The notes below the pieces were generated by a model. That model was not told the origin of the DNA. It searched no databases and saw only the letters and a list, made by a program, of their open reading frames with translations. Both the position numbers and the translations under genes were made by a program. A stretch of 64,000 bases of DNA from Ricordea florida (lineage: Eukaryota > Cnidaria > Anthozoa > Corallimorpharia > Ricordeidae). Below are positions 21,318-33,404 of the stretch, piece after piece. Numbering within the stretch: position 1 is the first letter of the stretch; each line of letters starts with the position of its first letter. The stretch lies in NCBI GenBank assembly GCA_949710005.1, contig OX453274.1, forward strand, positions 12,296,668 through 12,360,667, given 5' to 3'.

Positions 21318-21979
21318 GCTCTCAATTCGCGGATTCGGCCAGTTTATTAGTTAATCTAGGTAATGTGCCATGGCTGGCTGCGGGCTCAACATGTGGTGTT
21401 GGCGCTAGAATTCACACATTGATCTCAGGTATAGGCTCATCCATTCTATTTTGTGTTTGACTCATAATTCATTAATGTACAAAGGACCAATTTCTCTAAG
21501 TTATAAAATGGTGTTAGTAGGTACAGATGGAAACAAAGAAAGTTTACTGAATGTGAAGATGGAAGCGAAGAATATACTCCTTCAAAGAATGGTGAACGCT
21601 TGATAAAATGCATTTGGGCAGAATATAGTACGCTGAAAGCTATATTCGTGCGCGGATACAATGTGGATTACATTTGGATTTATCATAAGAAAAGTGATCT
21701 TTTTGTTACTCATTTTGTTCGTGGAAGGCGTTTGAGAACTTGCTGGTGAATGGATAGTATTTTAGTTAGTAAATTAGACTGAGGTTCTGTTAGCAGCTGC
21801 TTGGCGGCTCTGGCACAATATTAAAAAAAAAAATTTTCTAGGATTTGGAAAATGTCCCAGAATACCCACTCCTTACTATTTATGTTTTTACTATAGGTCG
21901 GACAAACTAAAATGATATAGCTAAGAAAACGAAAAGGTCCAAAAAGCTGTTTAAGCTCGAAAAGTTTACCTTCTTTATT
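21318..21979. other. Non-coding or unrecognised
   Basis: No supported gene. The first 120 bases encode a short hydrophobic Gly/Ser-rich open stretch that could be a remnant of a membrane-protein gene. The similarity to the 203-residue protein at 48051-48662 is too weak to claim. Confidence 0.3.
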
Positions 21980-23390
21980 AGTAAATGTATCTATTGTACA
22001 TAATTGTTCTTGTGAATGATATATAGTTCTCTTCAGTATTAGCTATGCAGTCTATTTTTCCTCTATTTTTTCTTCCTCTGGTTTGTCTTCCCCTAGTTTC
22101 GTCTATTTTGTCTCGAGATAAATTTAACTTTTTTATGAATAGATGACTGTCATAACCACTAAGATTATGGAATATAACTGGAAGGAACTTTGGTAACTTA
22201 TAAATTAAATTGCATGTCTCAAGAGCCGCTCCTCTGTATTTGCTCGTAAAGTGTCAGTGGTCTAACACTATGTCTACACCTAGCTCAATTTCGCAGATAT
22301 GGCAGTGCGTAGCATTGTTGTAATTTACTTTACATGACGGGGTTCTTTACCCTCTTAGTTATTTTATCGTAAATATCCCTAATATCTCGCTCCAACCAAT
22401 GGAAAAATACTTAAGCGACATCATCATCGGGTGACTTGGCTGTATAACATTCACGTTTAGGTCTATATATCAGGTTTCAAAACATTTGATTGAATAGCAG
22501 AACTTGGAAGGGGTGTGTTTCTGATATTCTTAGTTAAACTTTTACTATCATCAGGCAGGAAAGTGTCTAGGTTCTCTGTGAAGTATTCAAAATCTGCATA
22601 AGTAACATTGGAACACGCACTTTCCTGTTGTGGGTATTAAAACTAAGATATTTAGGGCTGCATCTGTGTGTTAACAACATCGTGTTTAGAGCAATATTCA
22701 TCGTGGCGTTTTAAGGAATAATCATACTTGAATGAGTTGAAACACCTGTGACAGAAGAATCTCACATGGCCATGATTATTTATCTGTGAGGAAATCAATG
22801 TACTAAAATTCTTAATCTAGCAATGGTGATTTGTCTCATTATTTGATAATAGAAATAAGTTAATGCGATGGTCATCAGATACCCTTTTCTCGCTCTTTCT
22901 CGATGTCTAGAATTTTTTCCGTATTTTATGATCATCATATGCCATAACGTTAACTGCATAATTGTTCTGCTGCTCAGACCTATCAATACCCTTATATGTC
23001 ACTGGAAGCTGTATCCCTGTCCAGTTGAACTGTTCAGAATCTTCCCACATTTTTTTTTCGTAAGACGGTGAGGATTTTTTTTTCTTTTGGGTATACAGCG
23101 GAGGTTAATACCGATTTAAAACACTCGTGATCGTGTTCGTTTTATACATCAATAACAGCTAGCTTAGCGGCTATATGTTTTGGTAGAGGAATGTAGGTGC
23201 TCCCGGAAAGTGGGTTGTGTGTGTCTCTGTGGATGTCGAATCTTTTAATATTATCAAACCGCCAGTTTCAAACACCTTGTTCATATTTATCAATTAATTC
23301 ATCTATTTTTGGAAGTATAGTATCGTATTTATTAGATATATATGTGGCTTCATAGCGGGGCTCATACTCATGGAATATTGTCAACCTCTT
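21980..23390 (-). pseudogene. Protein-primed DNA polymerase B, decayed N-terminal and exonuclease half (copy E)
   Basis: Read from 23390 downwards on the minus strand, broken frames parallel the intact polymerase: a segment ending NPLSGSTYIPLP (about 23200), SAVYPKEKK (about 23090), a finger-like FFCHRCFNSFK (about 22760), KVRVPML then YADFEY (Exo I, about 22620), SKFCYSIKCFE (about 22490), TAKSPDDDVA (about 22430), the zinc block HCHICEIELG (about 22310) and FHNLSGYDSHLFIKKL (Exo II, about 22150). Many stops and indels. It is opposite in orientation to copy C, so it is an independent insertion. Confidence 0.75.
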
Positions 23391-23419
23391 TTCTTTTGGT
23401 TGTCACGTGACTGACCGAG

Positions 23420-23440
23420 CGTACGTACGTACGTACGTAC
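23420..23440. repeat. (CGTA)n microsatellite
   Basis: About five perfect CGTA units, self-complementary (ACGT-rich), able to form cruciform or hairpin structures. Confidence 0.8.
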
Positions 23441-23749
23441 GCGTCTACAGATTGTACGGGTAGGGTAGGGGAGACTATCGAAAGGAAGGGAGGGGTATCT
23501 CAGGCTTGTCTTGGCAAATCTACATCTTTTATATTGGACATTTACAATATGGTCAATTGACAGCTGTCAAAACGGGATAGCCACTGACCAGCATCACATG
23601 ACCATATTGTGGGCTCATATGTCAACTCATCGAGGTGATGTGATTTATTTGGAAGCTGTTCTGGTAGCCCGCATATTTTTGGCGGGAAATTGCGTAGACG
23701 ACTGAAAAAGAAATTTTACTAAAGGATAAACGAAACAATTTCTATTGCT

Positions 23750-24189
23750 ATGTCAACAAACAATGGCAGAGAAAATATAATTTGCACAACACAGGGTTCA
23801 GGTGAAGAGCAACTGGAAAGAGAGCAAGAATTAACTGAGGAAGAATGAGCGAAGTAGATCGCCAAAGAAGGCGCGCTCGGGAAAGAGAAACGAGAAGAAA
23901 TTATAGCGAAGAACGCAGACAAGCAGAAAGAGTCGGGAGTCGAGAAAATAGACAAAATGTTAACGAAGAACGCCGAGAAGCGGAAAGATTCCGTGCTGTG
24001 GAATACAGACAAAATTGTAGCGAAGAAAGCCGAGAAGCGGAAAGACTCTGTGCTGTGGAAAACAGACAAAATTGTAACGAAGAAAGCCGAGAAGCGGAAA
24101 GGCTCCGTGCTGTGGAAAACAGACAAAATTGTAGCGAAGAAAACCGAGAAGTGGAAAGACTCCGTGCTCTGGACCACAAATTTGCATAA
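23750..24189 (+). pseudogene. Short-tandem-peptide-repeat basic protein, frameshifted near its start
   Basis: An ATG at 23750 opens 32 codons ending in an acidic stretch and TGA at 23846-23848. The repeat frame starts with an overlapping ATG at 23845 and runs to 24189. Its repeats are 19 residues (57 bases) of the form RQNCSEESREAERLRAVEN, four to five copies between about 23940 and 24170. The style resembles STPR (score-and-three) DNA-binding peptide repeats, although those are usually 23 residues long. The two frames together look like one protein broken by a 1-base shift, or a two-start overlap. Function is inferred from repeat style only. Confidence 0.4.
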
Positions 24190-25211
24190 GTTTTGTCTGC
24201 ATAATATTTGCTCACTGATGCGTGACTCAGCACTCGCACTTTCCACTTTTCCTTAAACTTGACACTTGACTTGGAAAACCGACTTCTAAACAAACCTTCT
24301 TCAGAAAAATGATCTTCTGAATGCACTAATTTTGAATGAGAAGCAAACTGATGAAAGATTTCAAATTCTTATGTCCTTTAATCATATAAGCATCTCCCCT
24401 GTCGACGGCTAAGAAATACTCCCGCGGGAATTTTCTCTTGGCGGCAAATTGCAGAATGTAGCGCTTTCACTGGCAGCTTTTCGCGTTGTCGACGTTGTCA
24501 TTAAGTGTCGATTGAGAACTTTGGTTTCAACGCCGTTGTTTTCGTAAAAAATGTTTTTCTAAATTGTAAAATTTCTCAAATGTATGTTAGTCATTCACGT
24601 GTTGCGTTGGACCAGGTCTACTTATAGTTTACACTTTTACGGTTATTTTTTTTTTTTTTTTGTTAAGTAACTACAGCTGATTGTAGTGAATAAATGAAGG
24701 CAGTAATTTTTAAACTTACAATGTAATTAAGAAAAGAATAATTAATAATTATTTTTTCATTCTCGTGAAAAATGTTTTTCGGGCTGGTAGATGTTGGTTA
24801 CAGCTTGCCCGAAGGGCAATCTGTAAAATTAACTTTCTTTGCACCCTGCTTGGAGTAAACATTTATTTTACCGAGGTGTCCGTTTTAACACGAAAATGAC
24901 AAGAGTTGTGTCCTGCATTTCCCAGTAGCGTGTACAAATCTTTTAAATACATTTACGCAAATAGAATGGTTAATTTCATCAGGAATAGAATACAGGACAT
25001 TGATAATTTGTGTTTTTTGTAGAATATACTCCATGACTTTGTAGGTAGAAAGACCGTACTAATGGCAGACGAAAGTTTAGACAAAAATCATAGCAAATTA
25101 ACCGACCTCGACACTTAACTATAGTTAAAAACGTTTGTGAATTCCTTCGCAATATTTTAGAATGCATTTACAGTTTAAAGTGAAATGAAAGTACTAACGG
25201 GAGCCCCGCTT
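24190..25211. other. Non-coding, A+T-rich
   Basis: No gene seen. A T-run of about 17 is at 24645-24662. No features beyond low-complexity tracts. Confidence 0.4.
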
Positions 25212-25631
25212 TTAGGCTTGGCTAAATCTATATATTATGTTTTTTTCTTTTTTATTACTGAAGTAGCTTATACTTTCTTCAACAATAGGATTAACAGCAC
25301 TCTTTTTCTTAAATCTGCATGTTAATGTAAAATAAGCGCAAAATAAGAATTCAATAACTTTTGGTTTGATCGCTTCGAGGAACGTTTCAAAAATCACAGC
25401 CACTCTTTCCATCTTATAGTTTCTCATCTTGCTACTTAAGTCTGATTGCTCTTCTATGATGGGGAATTCATCTTCGCTGTTATCTATAGGAAGTGTTTGA
25501 AGATGTTCACCTTCATCAGCAGCCTCATATTCACTTTCATTTACCGCCTCTGTTTCGGTGATAACTTGGTTTCATGAGAATCTATCGTAAATTCTACTAA
25601 ATCCATCCCTTAATCTTTCCTCAACATCCAT
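25212..25631 (-). pseudogene. Unrecognised open frame with one in-frame stop
   Basis: From ATG (25629-25631) the minus-strand frame is open for 140 codons except for a TGA at 25572-25574. The middle is acidic (ESEYEAADEGEH), then a hydrophobic segment (VIEFLFCAYFTLTC) and a basic end. It may be a small membrane-associated protein or a host exon. I see no recognisable family. Confidence 0.25.
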
Positions 25632-26522
25632 AAGTCCACGTCGAGTGATGAAGACAAAATTGAGAATCACTACGAATGAAGAGAAAGTTCACGGACGGAC
25701 TCAAGCAGGCGATAACAAAGAGTCTACGATGCTCCAAAGAATCTGTCGTATGTTAACTGTCACGCAATCAGTATTCTGATGTTTGATGAAGCGTGGCGCC
25801 TTTGTCTGGATGTTGAAACTAAGAGCCTTGCATGAGCATTGGAGTACGGAACTTTGCTTCACACGGGGTTTCCCTTCAGTAACCAGAATATGTTTTTTGC
25901 AATTCTTGAGTTTCTTTCTGATAGATGAACCACTTCAAAATAGTTCATTGTTTTACCGAATAGTGTAACTGTCTCCAGAAAGCACACGCTTAAACTCAAA
26001 AGTTGATCGAGCTTACCTGTCTTAAACACATTGCGGGTAGCTTGCCGTGACCTTAAAAATTTTACCGAGTCCACAGATTAGAATTAAACAACCAACAAGC
26101 GAACCAATATCATATTTTTCTAGATTTAGAAAGGCGTTCTTAGCAGATTTTCACTGGTTCAAACATCCAAAGACTCGATCAGTGACAACTGATAACTATC
26201 GCCATCACTTCTATCGATGGGCCTCTCATGTATTTCGGCACACTAATTTGGCTTCAGCAGTTTACTCTCACGAATGACAACTGGAAGAATTCGAATGGCT
26301 TTTTAATACTAAGGCAGATATATATCCAAGAAACACTCATGAAACACGAAATCTAAGTTAATCTAGTGTTGACTAGTGATAGTACATACCTCCAAGCGGA
26401 AGTGATACCGTCATAAGCAGTGGGATGGTTAACAGTCGGAGCAGGGGATGTTGCCACGAGCTGGCCATACCTCAGCTGAGCGTTGTGCAACTTAATGAGC
26501 CACACGGCTACAAAATAGTCTC
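25632..26522. other. Non-coding
   Basis: Short open frames at 25783-25968 and 26047-26277 have no recognisable domains and overlap on both strands. I see nothing else in it. Confidence 0.3.
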
Positions 26523-26530
26523 TGTAAATA

Positions 26531-27975
26531 GGGAAAATTAACTCCCGGGCGGAGTATGGGGTGTTCAGCGGACATACCTACCAACCAAATTACTTAGTTT
26601 AAGCGTCATTAATTGTCATCTGATAGCGTGTCGTCACGTTTGCTATTATTTTAACGTCTGTGTAATTTACAAGATACATTGCGTGTATGATGTATGATGT
26701 GCTGTTAAGTTAATTAGGTCAGCATAAACCGTCGGAATAACATGAGAACAGATAAAGGAAATACACATTTGACATTTCACTTTATTCGCTATAAAATATT
26801 TCTAAACCAGGCTGTAGCAGACTTTTCCTCTTTCGGCATTTATTATCCTAAAACAAACAAAACTCCTTTTACTGAACTCTGCTAAGAAATGAGAAAATAA
26901 ACCAGGATTTCGAGAATTCCTTCCTTCCTAGAGATGTACTGTTGGTGCTTCCAAATACTTTATGGGGTTTGTATTTCCTTTCGATTCTTTTGTGGTTTTC
27001 CTTTACGTTGTTATCTTATTGCGGGCCCAAGATAGGCCCGCAACCCTAATCTTTGCAGTGACCAGCGGATTGCGTTTTACGCGTGCGCGCCACGTTAATA
27101 ACAGGCAAGCACAAAGCGGAAGTTTAAGATTTTGTTTTTCCACTAAGAACGATCGGAATACAAATAATGTGTCAATCACGACAGTTTGTCGCAACACCGG
27201 AAGAGAAAAATCCATTCTCCAAGAACGATAAGAATGCGAAAAATGGGTCAATCTCACAATGCGATAAATCAATCTCAACAGTTTGTTACATAAAATCGAG
27301 GCTTGGAAGATTGCAAACGTTACGTTTTGGAGAAGTTGTTTTATAGGTGTTGCTTTTGAGACGATTTGCTGTGATTGTGAAGATTTTTCACGATCTATTT
27401 AAATTCATATTGACATGAAGATAAGATGAGTTGCGTTATATTTTATACTGTTCAGTTTTTGGACGGTTAATTTTTCTGGTAAACCATTTTCACTTTTTGA
27501 AGGAGCTGTTTGACATGTTTCGATTTACGGAGCTGATCTACTACAACTCAATGCAAACTTCCCAAAAAAACGTCCACACGAATGTACATTTTGTAATCTA
27601 AAATTATACACTCTCGTTCCAGTACCTTCCCTTAAGTGCATCTAGGCCCGCACTTTCTAACCTGTGGTTACCACTAGTAGTATTTGTGTTTTTACTACGC
27701 GGATATAACATATAGTTGCCTACGTACGGCAAACGTAACAAAACAATTTATTAACCTTTAGCCATTTTCCGTTCTATAATATTGCAAATGCGATTGGAGA
27801 TATTCTTCGTCCACTTTGTCCGCCATATTTACATTTTTCGCGGAAAAAGTTTGTCTTGCCACTTATGCCCATGTGAAATATCCTGTGGCATTCCGTAACG
27901 CTTAAACGAGTTAGTTGGTTGGTGAGCATGTAAGCTGAACACCCCCATACTCCGCCCGGGCGTTAATTTTTCCCA
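26531..27975. mobile_element. Non-autonomous hAT-like DNA transposon, 1445 bp
   Basis: The ends are inverted copies over roughly 80 bases: the left begins GGGAAAATTAACTCCCGGG and the right end, reversed, begins with GGGAAAAATTAACGCCCGGG after one base. Perfect 8-bp direct repeats TGTAAATA flank the element (26523-26530 and 27976-27983). An 8-bp duplication is the hallmark of hAT-type insertion. Inside, the open frame at 26962-27231 has no transposase motif, so the element is non-autonomous. Confidence 0.75.
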
Positions 27976-27983
27976 TGTAAATA

Positions 27984-29800
27984 TGTCTTAATGCAACATT
28001 ACTCAACGTCTTGCGTGACTGATTACTTGTAACATTGGACCCAGGCTCTAAATTAATGTTTCCAAATTGGTGCTATCGGAGCGTTGCATAAATTACTGTT
28101 GATAAAGAACAGATCTCATGCATAATTCTTTCATGAATACAAAAATAACATAGGTGTAACTAGATTGAAAGAGATGCACGATATTTAATCGAAATTAGAG
28201 TATTGAGTTCTATAGTGGAGTAAGTACAAGAATGTTTTCACTCGCGTCATGAGATCCACAGCGCTGGAGTTTTTCCCGGTTTTTGTAGCATGGAGCACTT
28301 GGACGTATTATTATTCCTTCCCCTCAACGAGATGCTACTATAGTTCATCTTGGGGTTATCCATAGCACAATATCTGCGGTGCCCATTTGTATATTCACCT
28401 AAATGAAAAGACAGAGAGAGTATGGAGCTGCTTTTCTGGACTAAGAGAATAACACTTGCCACCGCATCACTAAGGTTCGAAACCCTAACCTCCCATCTGG
28501 AAGCTTAACACGCTAACCCTGCTTCACGTTTTTCCTTTTTTTCCCTTATAATAATATGAGGCTTAGACTTTATTTGCAGTCATTATTTTCTGTTAAATAA
28601 TTAGTTCAAAACATTAAACCTCGAGTGAACAAAAATTTCCATACCCCCGTACTAAGTAATGGTTACGTCATTGTCTTCCCCATTGTTTTCTCCACTTGAA
28701 TTGTGCACAATGTTATTATGGGTCATCTCTGACTCAGTCTAATCCATGTTGAGTTAGAACGATTGTGACCTATCATTGTAATTTTGCAACTTTTATAGGA
28801 AAATGACTTTGCTTACCAGCATCTTCGTCAGAACCAATGCTCAGCTGTGCTGACCTTGAACAATGGAAATAATTTAAAACATAACAATAGCAATTAATTT
28901 AGTATAAACTATAAAAGACTTCCATTAATTCTCACTAACCATGTAGGCAAGAGATTGCCAGTTCAGTGCTTACTTATGGTAGGCTTTAAGGAGGTGTTTA
29001 TTGATCAAGTATTTGACTGCATTAATTTTGTTTCTGAAAAAAAAGAAACTTATGTGCAGCAATCAGCCAAGGCAACATTTTCGCTCTTTGATTGTCAACT
29101 ACTTGACCATTTGGATAATTATGCAAGTAAAAGGAGTGAGCCCGGCGATCCTGGGGCAACCCTCAAACCAGCATCAAATTTAAAACCTATTTCTAACCAT
29201 AATCTGCATTAAATCCGCCGCACTGCTTTAAACCCATCCCTTAAAATCCACTCCTAAAAACCACCCAAAACAAGTAAAAACCACAACAATCAAATTAAAC
29301 CCCCAAATCGGATCAAAAACGCCCAAAATCAGATCAAAAAATCCAAAAAACGGATCAGAAATCCCAGAAATAATAATAAAAGTCCCAAAATCAGACCATA
29401 AGAAAACTCAACAACTTCAAGCAGATTACACAGACCAGAATCAAAATGAAAATCAAAATCCGAAAAATCAAAATCAAAATCCGATTAGAATATACCAGGT
29501 GGGGGCTTGAAAACAACCCTACCAACAGTTTCAGCCAATCTCTTAGCATAATATCCATCGCGGGCATATAAAAATTCCAAAGTTTGGCTTTTTCTTAATT
29601 ATTCATTGATCCAATGTTGTTGGTATAATTTAACATTTCAAATATCATCTAAAATTGAAACACTTTTCAATTTTATATGAATTACATAGTAAATCAATCG
29701 TTGGAACCCAATCATTACTCTAGGTAAGGTTTTGGACTAAAAGCAGAAAACACCCTAAGCCGTTTTACATTTAAGAAATTGGATAAATCAAATGAGTTGA
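27984..29800. other. Non-coding, with a tRNA-like SINE trace and an A/C-rich tract
   Basis: At about 28455-28520 the minus strand has GGTTTCGAACC, similar to a tRNA B box, preceded by a GTTAGCGTGTTAAGC A-box-like stretch, which suggests a SINE fragment. A strand-asymmetric tract rich in A and C on the plus strand spans about 29215-29480 (CAAAATC-type units). The open frame at 28955-29212 is unrecognised. Confidence 0.35.
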
Positions 29801-29980
29801 TTAGTAAAGGTAATCATACGGTTTCGAGTTCAATTTGGAATTAATTTGCACGAGTGAGTTTTTCAAAAAGCTGACATTGCACGAGCCGCTTCGGCGAGTG
29901 CAATTTCAGCTTTTTGAAAAACTCACAAGTACAAATTAATACCAAATTGAACGAGAAAAGCCGTATGATTACTTATTAAT
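29801..29980. repeat. 180-bp near-perfect palindrome (hairpin miniature element)
   Basis: The left arm (29801-29887) and right arm (29893-29980) are inverted: TAATCATACGG near 29811 pairs with CCGTATGATTA near 29961, and TTTTTCAAAAAGCTGA near 29859 pairs with TCAGCTTTTTGAAAAA near 29906. The loop is only a few bases (GCTTCGG). It is likely a foldback miniature element. Confidence 0.75.
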
Positions 29981-30170
29981 AATATAAACATGAAAAAATT
30001 CGCCTGGAAGAAGTACCGGAAGATCTCATTGCGGACAGAAAGTAAGCATTTGACGCGGATTTGACACTTTATTTACTGATTGGCTGATGAAGATCAACTG
30101 ATAACGCTACAAACTCAAAGCGATTCGTTTAAAAATAAAGAATGTCATAATCCAGAAAATCGATGTGTAA

Positions 30171-30227
30171 TTTGCACTGGTGTTACACTTTTTGCACTGG
30201 TATTACACTTTTTGCACTGGTGTTACA

Positions 30228-30230
<3 letters not shown>
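30171..30230 (+). repeat. Three 20-bp tandem repeats
   Basis: TTTGCACTGGTGTTACACTT occurs at 30171-30190, 30191-30210 (one change) and 30211-30230. Confidence 0.85.
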
Positions 30231-30260
<30 letters not shown>

Positions 30261-30289
30261 GAGTAATTTTTTCATGTATATTATTAAGT

Positions 30290-30355
30290 AAGTTATACCA
30301 CCGTAAGGTAAAAGGGAGGTGCTGACGTTTCGAGCGTTAGCCCTTCGTCGGAGCG
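30290..30355. mobile_element. Penelope-like terminal fragment with a hammerhead-like core (minus strand)
   Basis: The segment AAGTTATACCACCGTAAGG ... GGTGCTGACGTTTCGAGC ... TTCGTCGGAGCG also occurs at 35273-35339. On the minus strand it reads CCGACGA (30345-30351), a GGGC/GCTC stem, then GAAAC (30327-30331) and GTC, close to a minimal hammerhead core (CUGANGA / GAAAC / GUC). It ends exactly where the capsid-like relic 30357 begins, so it marks an insertion or deletion edge. Confidence 0.5.
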
Positions 30356-30440
30356 TTTAACATTTAATCCGTCTACTGCCAATCCAGGAGAAAGGATCGA
30401 GATCAATATTCCTCGTTTAAATAAGGATATGGTTATTGTT

Positions 30441-31504
30441 AGTTTTGAAACGCCATTGTTAAATCTCAACTTCCTTTCTTTAGTATTTTCAACTAGTGAT
30501 TACAGATGAATAGAATTTAGCAAACGTGCTTAACACGAATTACGCTTTAGTTTAAGAATTTGTGGTGTTGCGTTCGCCCTTCCCGCTAAAACTGCCGCCA
30601 GGAAATATCCTTACGCTTAGATCACACGCTCTCGACGACGCCCAGGGCAGAATGCACGTAGCAGAACCTAGAAAAAGGCTTGCAACTGCCATAGAAATTG
30701 TAGTACTTCGTCGCCACGCTACGATCACAGGATCCGCTAATCAGTTCTACCCGCTACTATTTGGTGCGAGTCGTCGACCAAAGTGAGTTTCGCATTTTTT
30801 GTTATTAGCTAGTTTATGTATCTACTCGTCGTTAGATTTTCAAAGTCAACTCCTCAATGAATCATATTAGAATTATTACGCCGATTTACCAATTTTACGG
30901 CGTCATTATGCACCAAAGGGAGTTGTAATCTAGAAAACGTTCTACGATTCTAAGTTTCATCCCATTAGTATATGAGTCAAGCTTAGTATAGTTACGATTA
31001 TTTTAGTTCTCCATTTTCTTCTAGAGCCGTTGGATTTATTTTAGTTGTTCGTTATCTCATACGGCAATTATTTTCCCTTAAGTACCAATTACCACGTTTA
31101 TACGTTCAATATGCCAATGTTGCTATGATGATTGTTAGTTTAAGTAAGAACATATTTAATTGTTGTTTTCAGTTCGAACCTACTACTACTACTACTACTA
31201 CAACTACTACTACTACCACTACTACTATTACTGCTACTACTTCTACAACTGCTACCGCTACCATCGTCATCGCTACCGTTTCCCAGCACTACTAGTATCG
31301 TTACCGTTAATACTATTGCTATTGCAACGCATCGTTATTGGTTTACGATCAATCGTCCGTAATGTTGTGAAACAGAACCTTTGAACTTTGATTAAACCTG
31401 TTAGTATCAAGTGGAGTTCGAATCGTCTATTGCCTCGCACCTCGCTACCCCTGTAATTATTAAGATTGGAGTATCACGCGACCTCTAGAGTCTTAATAGT
31501 TACA
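30441..31504. mobile_element. 1064-bp insertion in the copy-D capsid-like gene
   Basis: Left flank GTTATTGTT (30432-30440) and right flank GTTATCGTT (31505-31513) look like a 9-bp target duplication with one change. The protein match resumes directly after the right flank, so the boundaries are well placed. No terminal inverted repeat or coding domain is recognised. It contains a TAC-rich microsatellite. Confidence 0.6.
31180..31265. repeat. (TAC)n/(ACT)n microsatellite
   Basis: Runs of TACTAC with CAAC, CACT, TTAC and TGCTAC interruptions. Confidence 0.85.
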
Positions 31505-32544
31505 GTTATCGTTCCTAATAGTGTATTTTTAATCTTCGATTTCACCGTATCGGGTCATGAAAACAATACAATAGTCAATAATATTGGTCGAAGTATCGTT
31601 AATCGATTGAAAGTTAGTTTTGGTGGTGATTTACTTTAGAATGTTAATTCAGTATGATTTATTCATGAAATACAACGACTTATTCTTAGCAAGAAAAAAA
31701 AAAGGTGACCGATCAAGACAGGGTTTCTCAAACGAAAATATCCGAAGATTGCGCACAAACGCAAGTAATAAAGATACGAGTTAGTCCAAAGATGTTTTGT
31801 TATCTAAAATCCATGGAAGAAAATTTTGCATTCCGATTGATCATCCAGTTTTAAACGATGGTGGAGTATTTTATCCTTAGACTTTGGAAGATAATTTGAA
31901 ATTCGTGTTAACTCTAGCACCAGTGAAAGATACTGTTTACTATACAAATGCTGTTAACCCCCCTAATTATCAATAAACCAATATTGAATTAGAATACAGG
32001 ACTATTCAAAGTAATTTTTAATCTAATAGTGTTGAACAGGTCTTCAAAGATGGGAAGGGATAATATTATGAAAATATTTATCTAACGAAACCATTACCAA
32101 TTAATCTGGATAAACATATGGATATCCAAACATATTAATATTCATAGAAAATCCGCAATTGGAATATTATGTTTATTCATCGATGATAGTTATAACGGCT
32201 TAAGAAACTCCGAAAAATTTTTGAATCCTGACATAACGTCTGTTTCAATAGAAATCGAAGTGGTTCCAAATCGATTGTATGCTAAGGTAATAATACGAAC
32301 GGACATCTGGAGTTCTATTAAACAGCGGTATGATACAGATAATTTAAGTCATTTAGATAATTATATCCATCGGTCAGGTAGGTCATTATTAGTGAATGGA
32401 CATGACGGCATTAAATTAAACATTCACAGAAATAATACTGGCACTGGCCAGATGACCTGTCATATGTATCTTGTAGCTGATGCTTTAATGAAAGTTCAAG
32501 ATGAATCATTAAAATCAATTAAATATTGACTAAAATATATAAAT

Positions 32545-33404
32545 GGTTTAAACAAGTCTAAAAATATAAAAAGGGATACTCTAAATTTTCGATCGCCTTC
32601 TGCGGTCTTCTTCAGAGAATGATGGATTTCGCAAGGTTCGCAGAATTCTAACAAGTTGCATTAACGTTATTGTTCGCTGCCCCCCTGGGGAGCAACTAGC
32701 GATGCGTAAACCCTTGGGAAGAGCGTTCTTTTATTTATAGTGTTTTTGTCGAGGAAAGAATGTAAGGACTCAAGAAACAATCTTTTGCTCTTGCTGCTTA
32801 CACCTGTTTCAAGAATTTCGGCGTAACTTGGATGTATGTCGTGGCCGATTTCTGCATGATGTTTAATCGCGGAGTTGATATTTCCATTTGTTCCGGGCTT
32901 GTGTTCGGCTCCTCGCGATTTCCAGCTTCTTTTGCTCTCCCCAACGTATGCAAATGAGCATGTCCTGCAAGTCACTTTGTATACAATTCCTTTTAACCGC
33001 TCTCTATCCGGTCGGTCCTTAGGCTTTTTGAAGATATTTCCTAACGTTCGTACTGGTTTGAACGCTGTCTTGATGCTTTCGCGGCTCAAAATCCGTCGAA
33101 CGCGCTCCGACACTCCTTTCACATACGGGATGGACGTGTATGCCTTCGGACTCTCCTGGGTTCTTGGTTGCGTGTTTGTTTTATTTGATTCGCCAGCTGA
33201 CTTGATGAAGCCCTCGGGATAACCGTTAGCTTTTAAGTCATTAATAACGCGTTGTTTCTCGTTCTGTCTTTGCGCGGTTGTTGATTGGATGCATTTAGCT
33301 CGATCCATTAGAGTCTTAACGACAGCTCTCTTGCTTTGCGCTGGACTGTGTGAATGGAAGTCTAAATACTTGCTCGTATGTGTGACCTTGCGGTATACAC
33401 CCAC
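32545..33404 (-). mobile_element. Penelope-like retroelement, 5'-truncated
   Basis: The minus-strand sequence carries the end of a Penelope-like ORF with a GIY-YIG endonuclease (see next entry). A 3' terminal region follows with a hammerhead-like core: CTGAAGA at 32609-32615 and GAAA at 32587-32590, with an imperfect 6-bp stem between them. It starts about 15 bases past the stop of the copy-D capsid-like relic. The reverse transcriptase part is missing. Confidence 0.65.
32667..33404 (-). pseudogene. Penelope-like ORF C-terminus with GIY-YIG endonuclease
   Basis: 245 residues are open. Residues about 12-30 (KYLDFHSHSP) resemble the post-thumb region of Penelope reverse transcriptases. Residues about 139-190 hold GIVYKVTCRTCSFAYVGES, the GIY-YIG nuclease signature preceded by the CxxC typical of Penelope elements, then an R/H-rich helix (RGAEHK). 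The domain nicks DNA for target-primed reverse transcription. The 5' half with the catalytic YADD of the reverse transcriptase is absent, so the product could not transpose alone. Confidence 0.75.

Larger units (their letters stand above)
30357..32529 (+). pseudogene. Putative major capsid protein, decayed (copy D), split by a 1-kb insertion
   Basis: The N-terminal part at 30360-30440 (NPSTANPGERIEINIPRLN) matches residues about 30-57 of the gene at 60675-61931. After an insertion (30441-31504) the match resumes at 31505 (VPNSVFLIFDF, SGHENNTIVNNIG) and continues through broken frames. It ends in an open stretch 32221-32529 covering the C-terminal fifth (EVVPNRLYAK...HMYLVADALMK...SIKY). The final residues SIKY are the same as in the intact copy. 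Only this gene of the element is present, so it is a fragment. Confidence 0.7.

Noticed and set aside
28455..28520. Possible tRNA gene on the minus strand
   Set aside because: There are B-box-like and A-box-like words, but no full cloverleaf or acceptor stem. At best a SINE trace.
30441..31504. Considered a spliceosomal intron in the capsid-like gene
   Set aside because: The edges lack GT/AG and instead show near-identical 9-bp flanks. The intact homologue has no intron.
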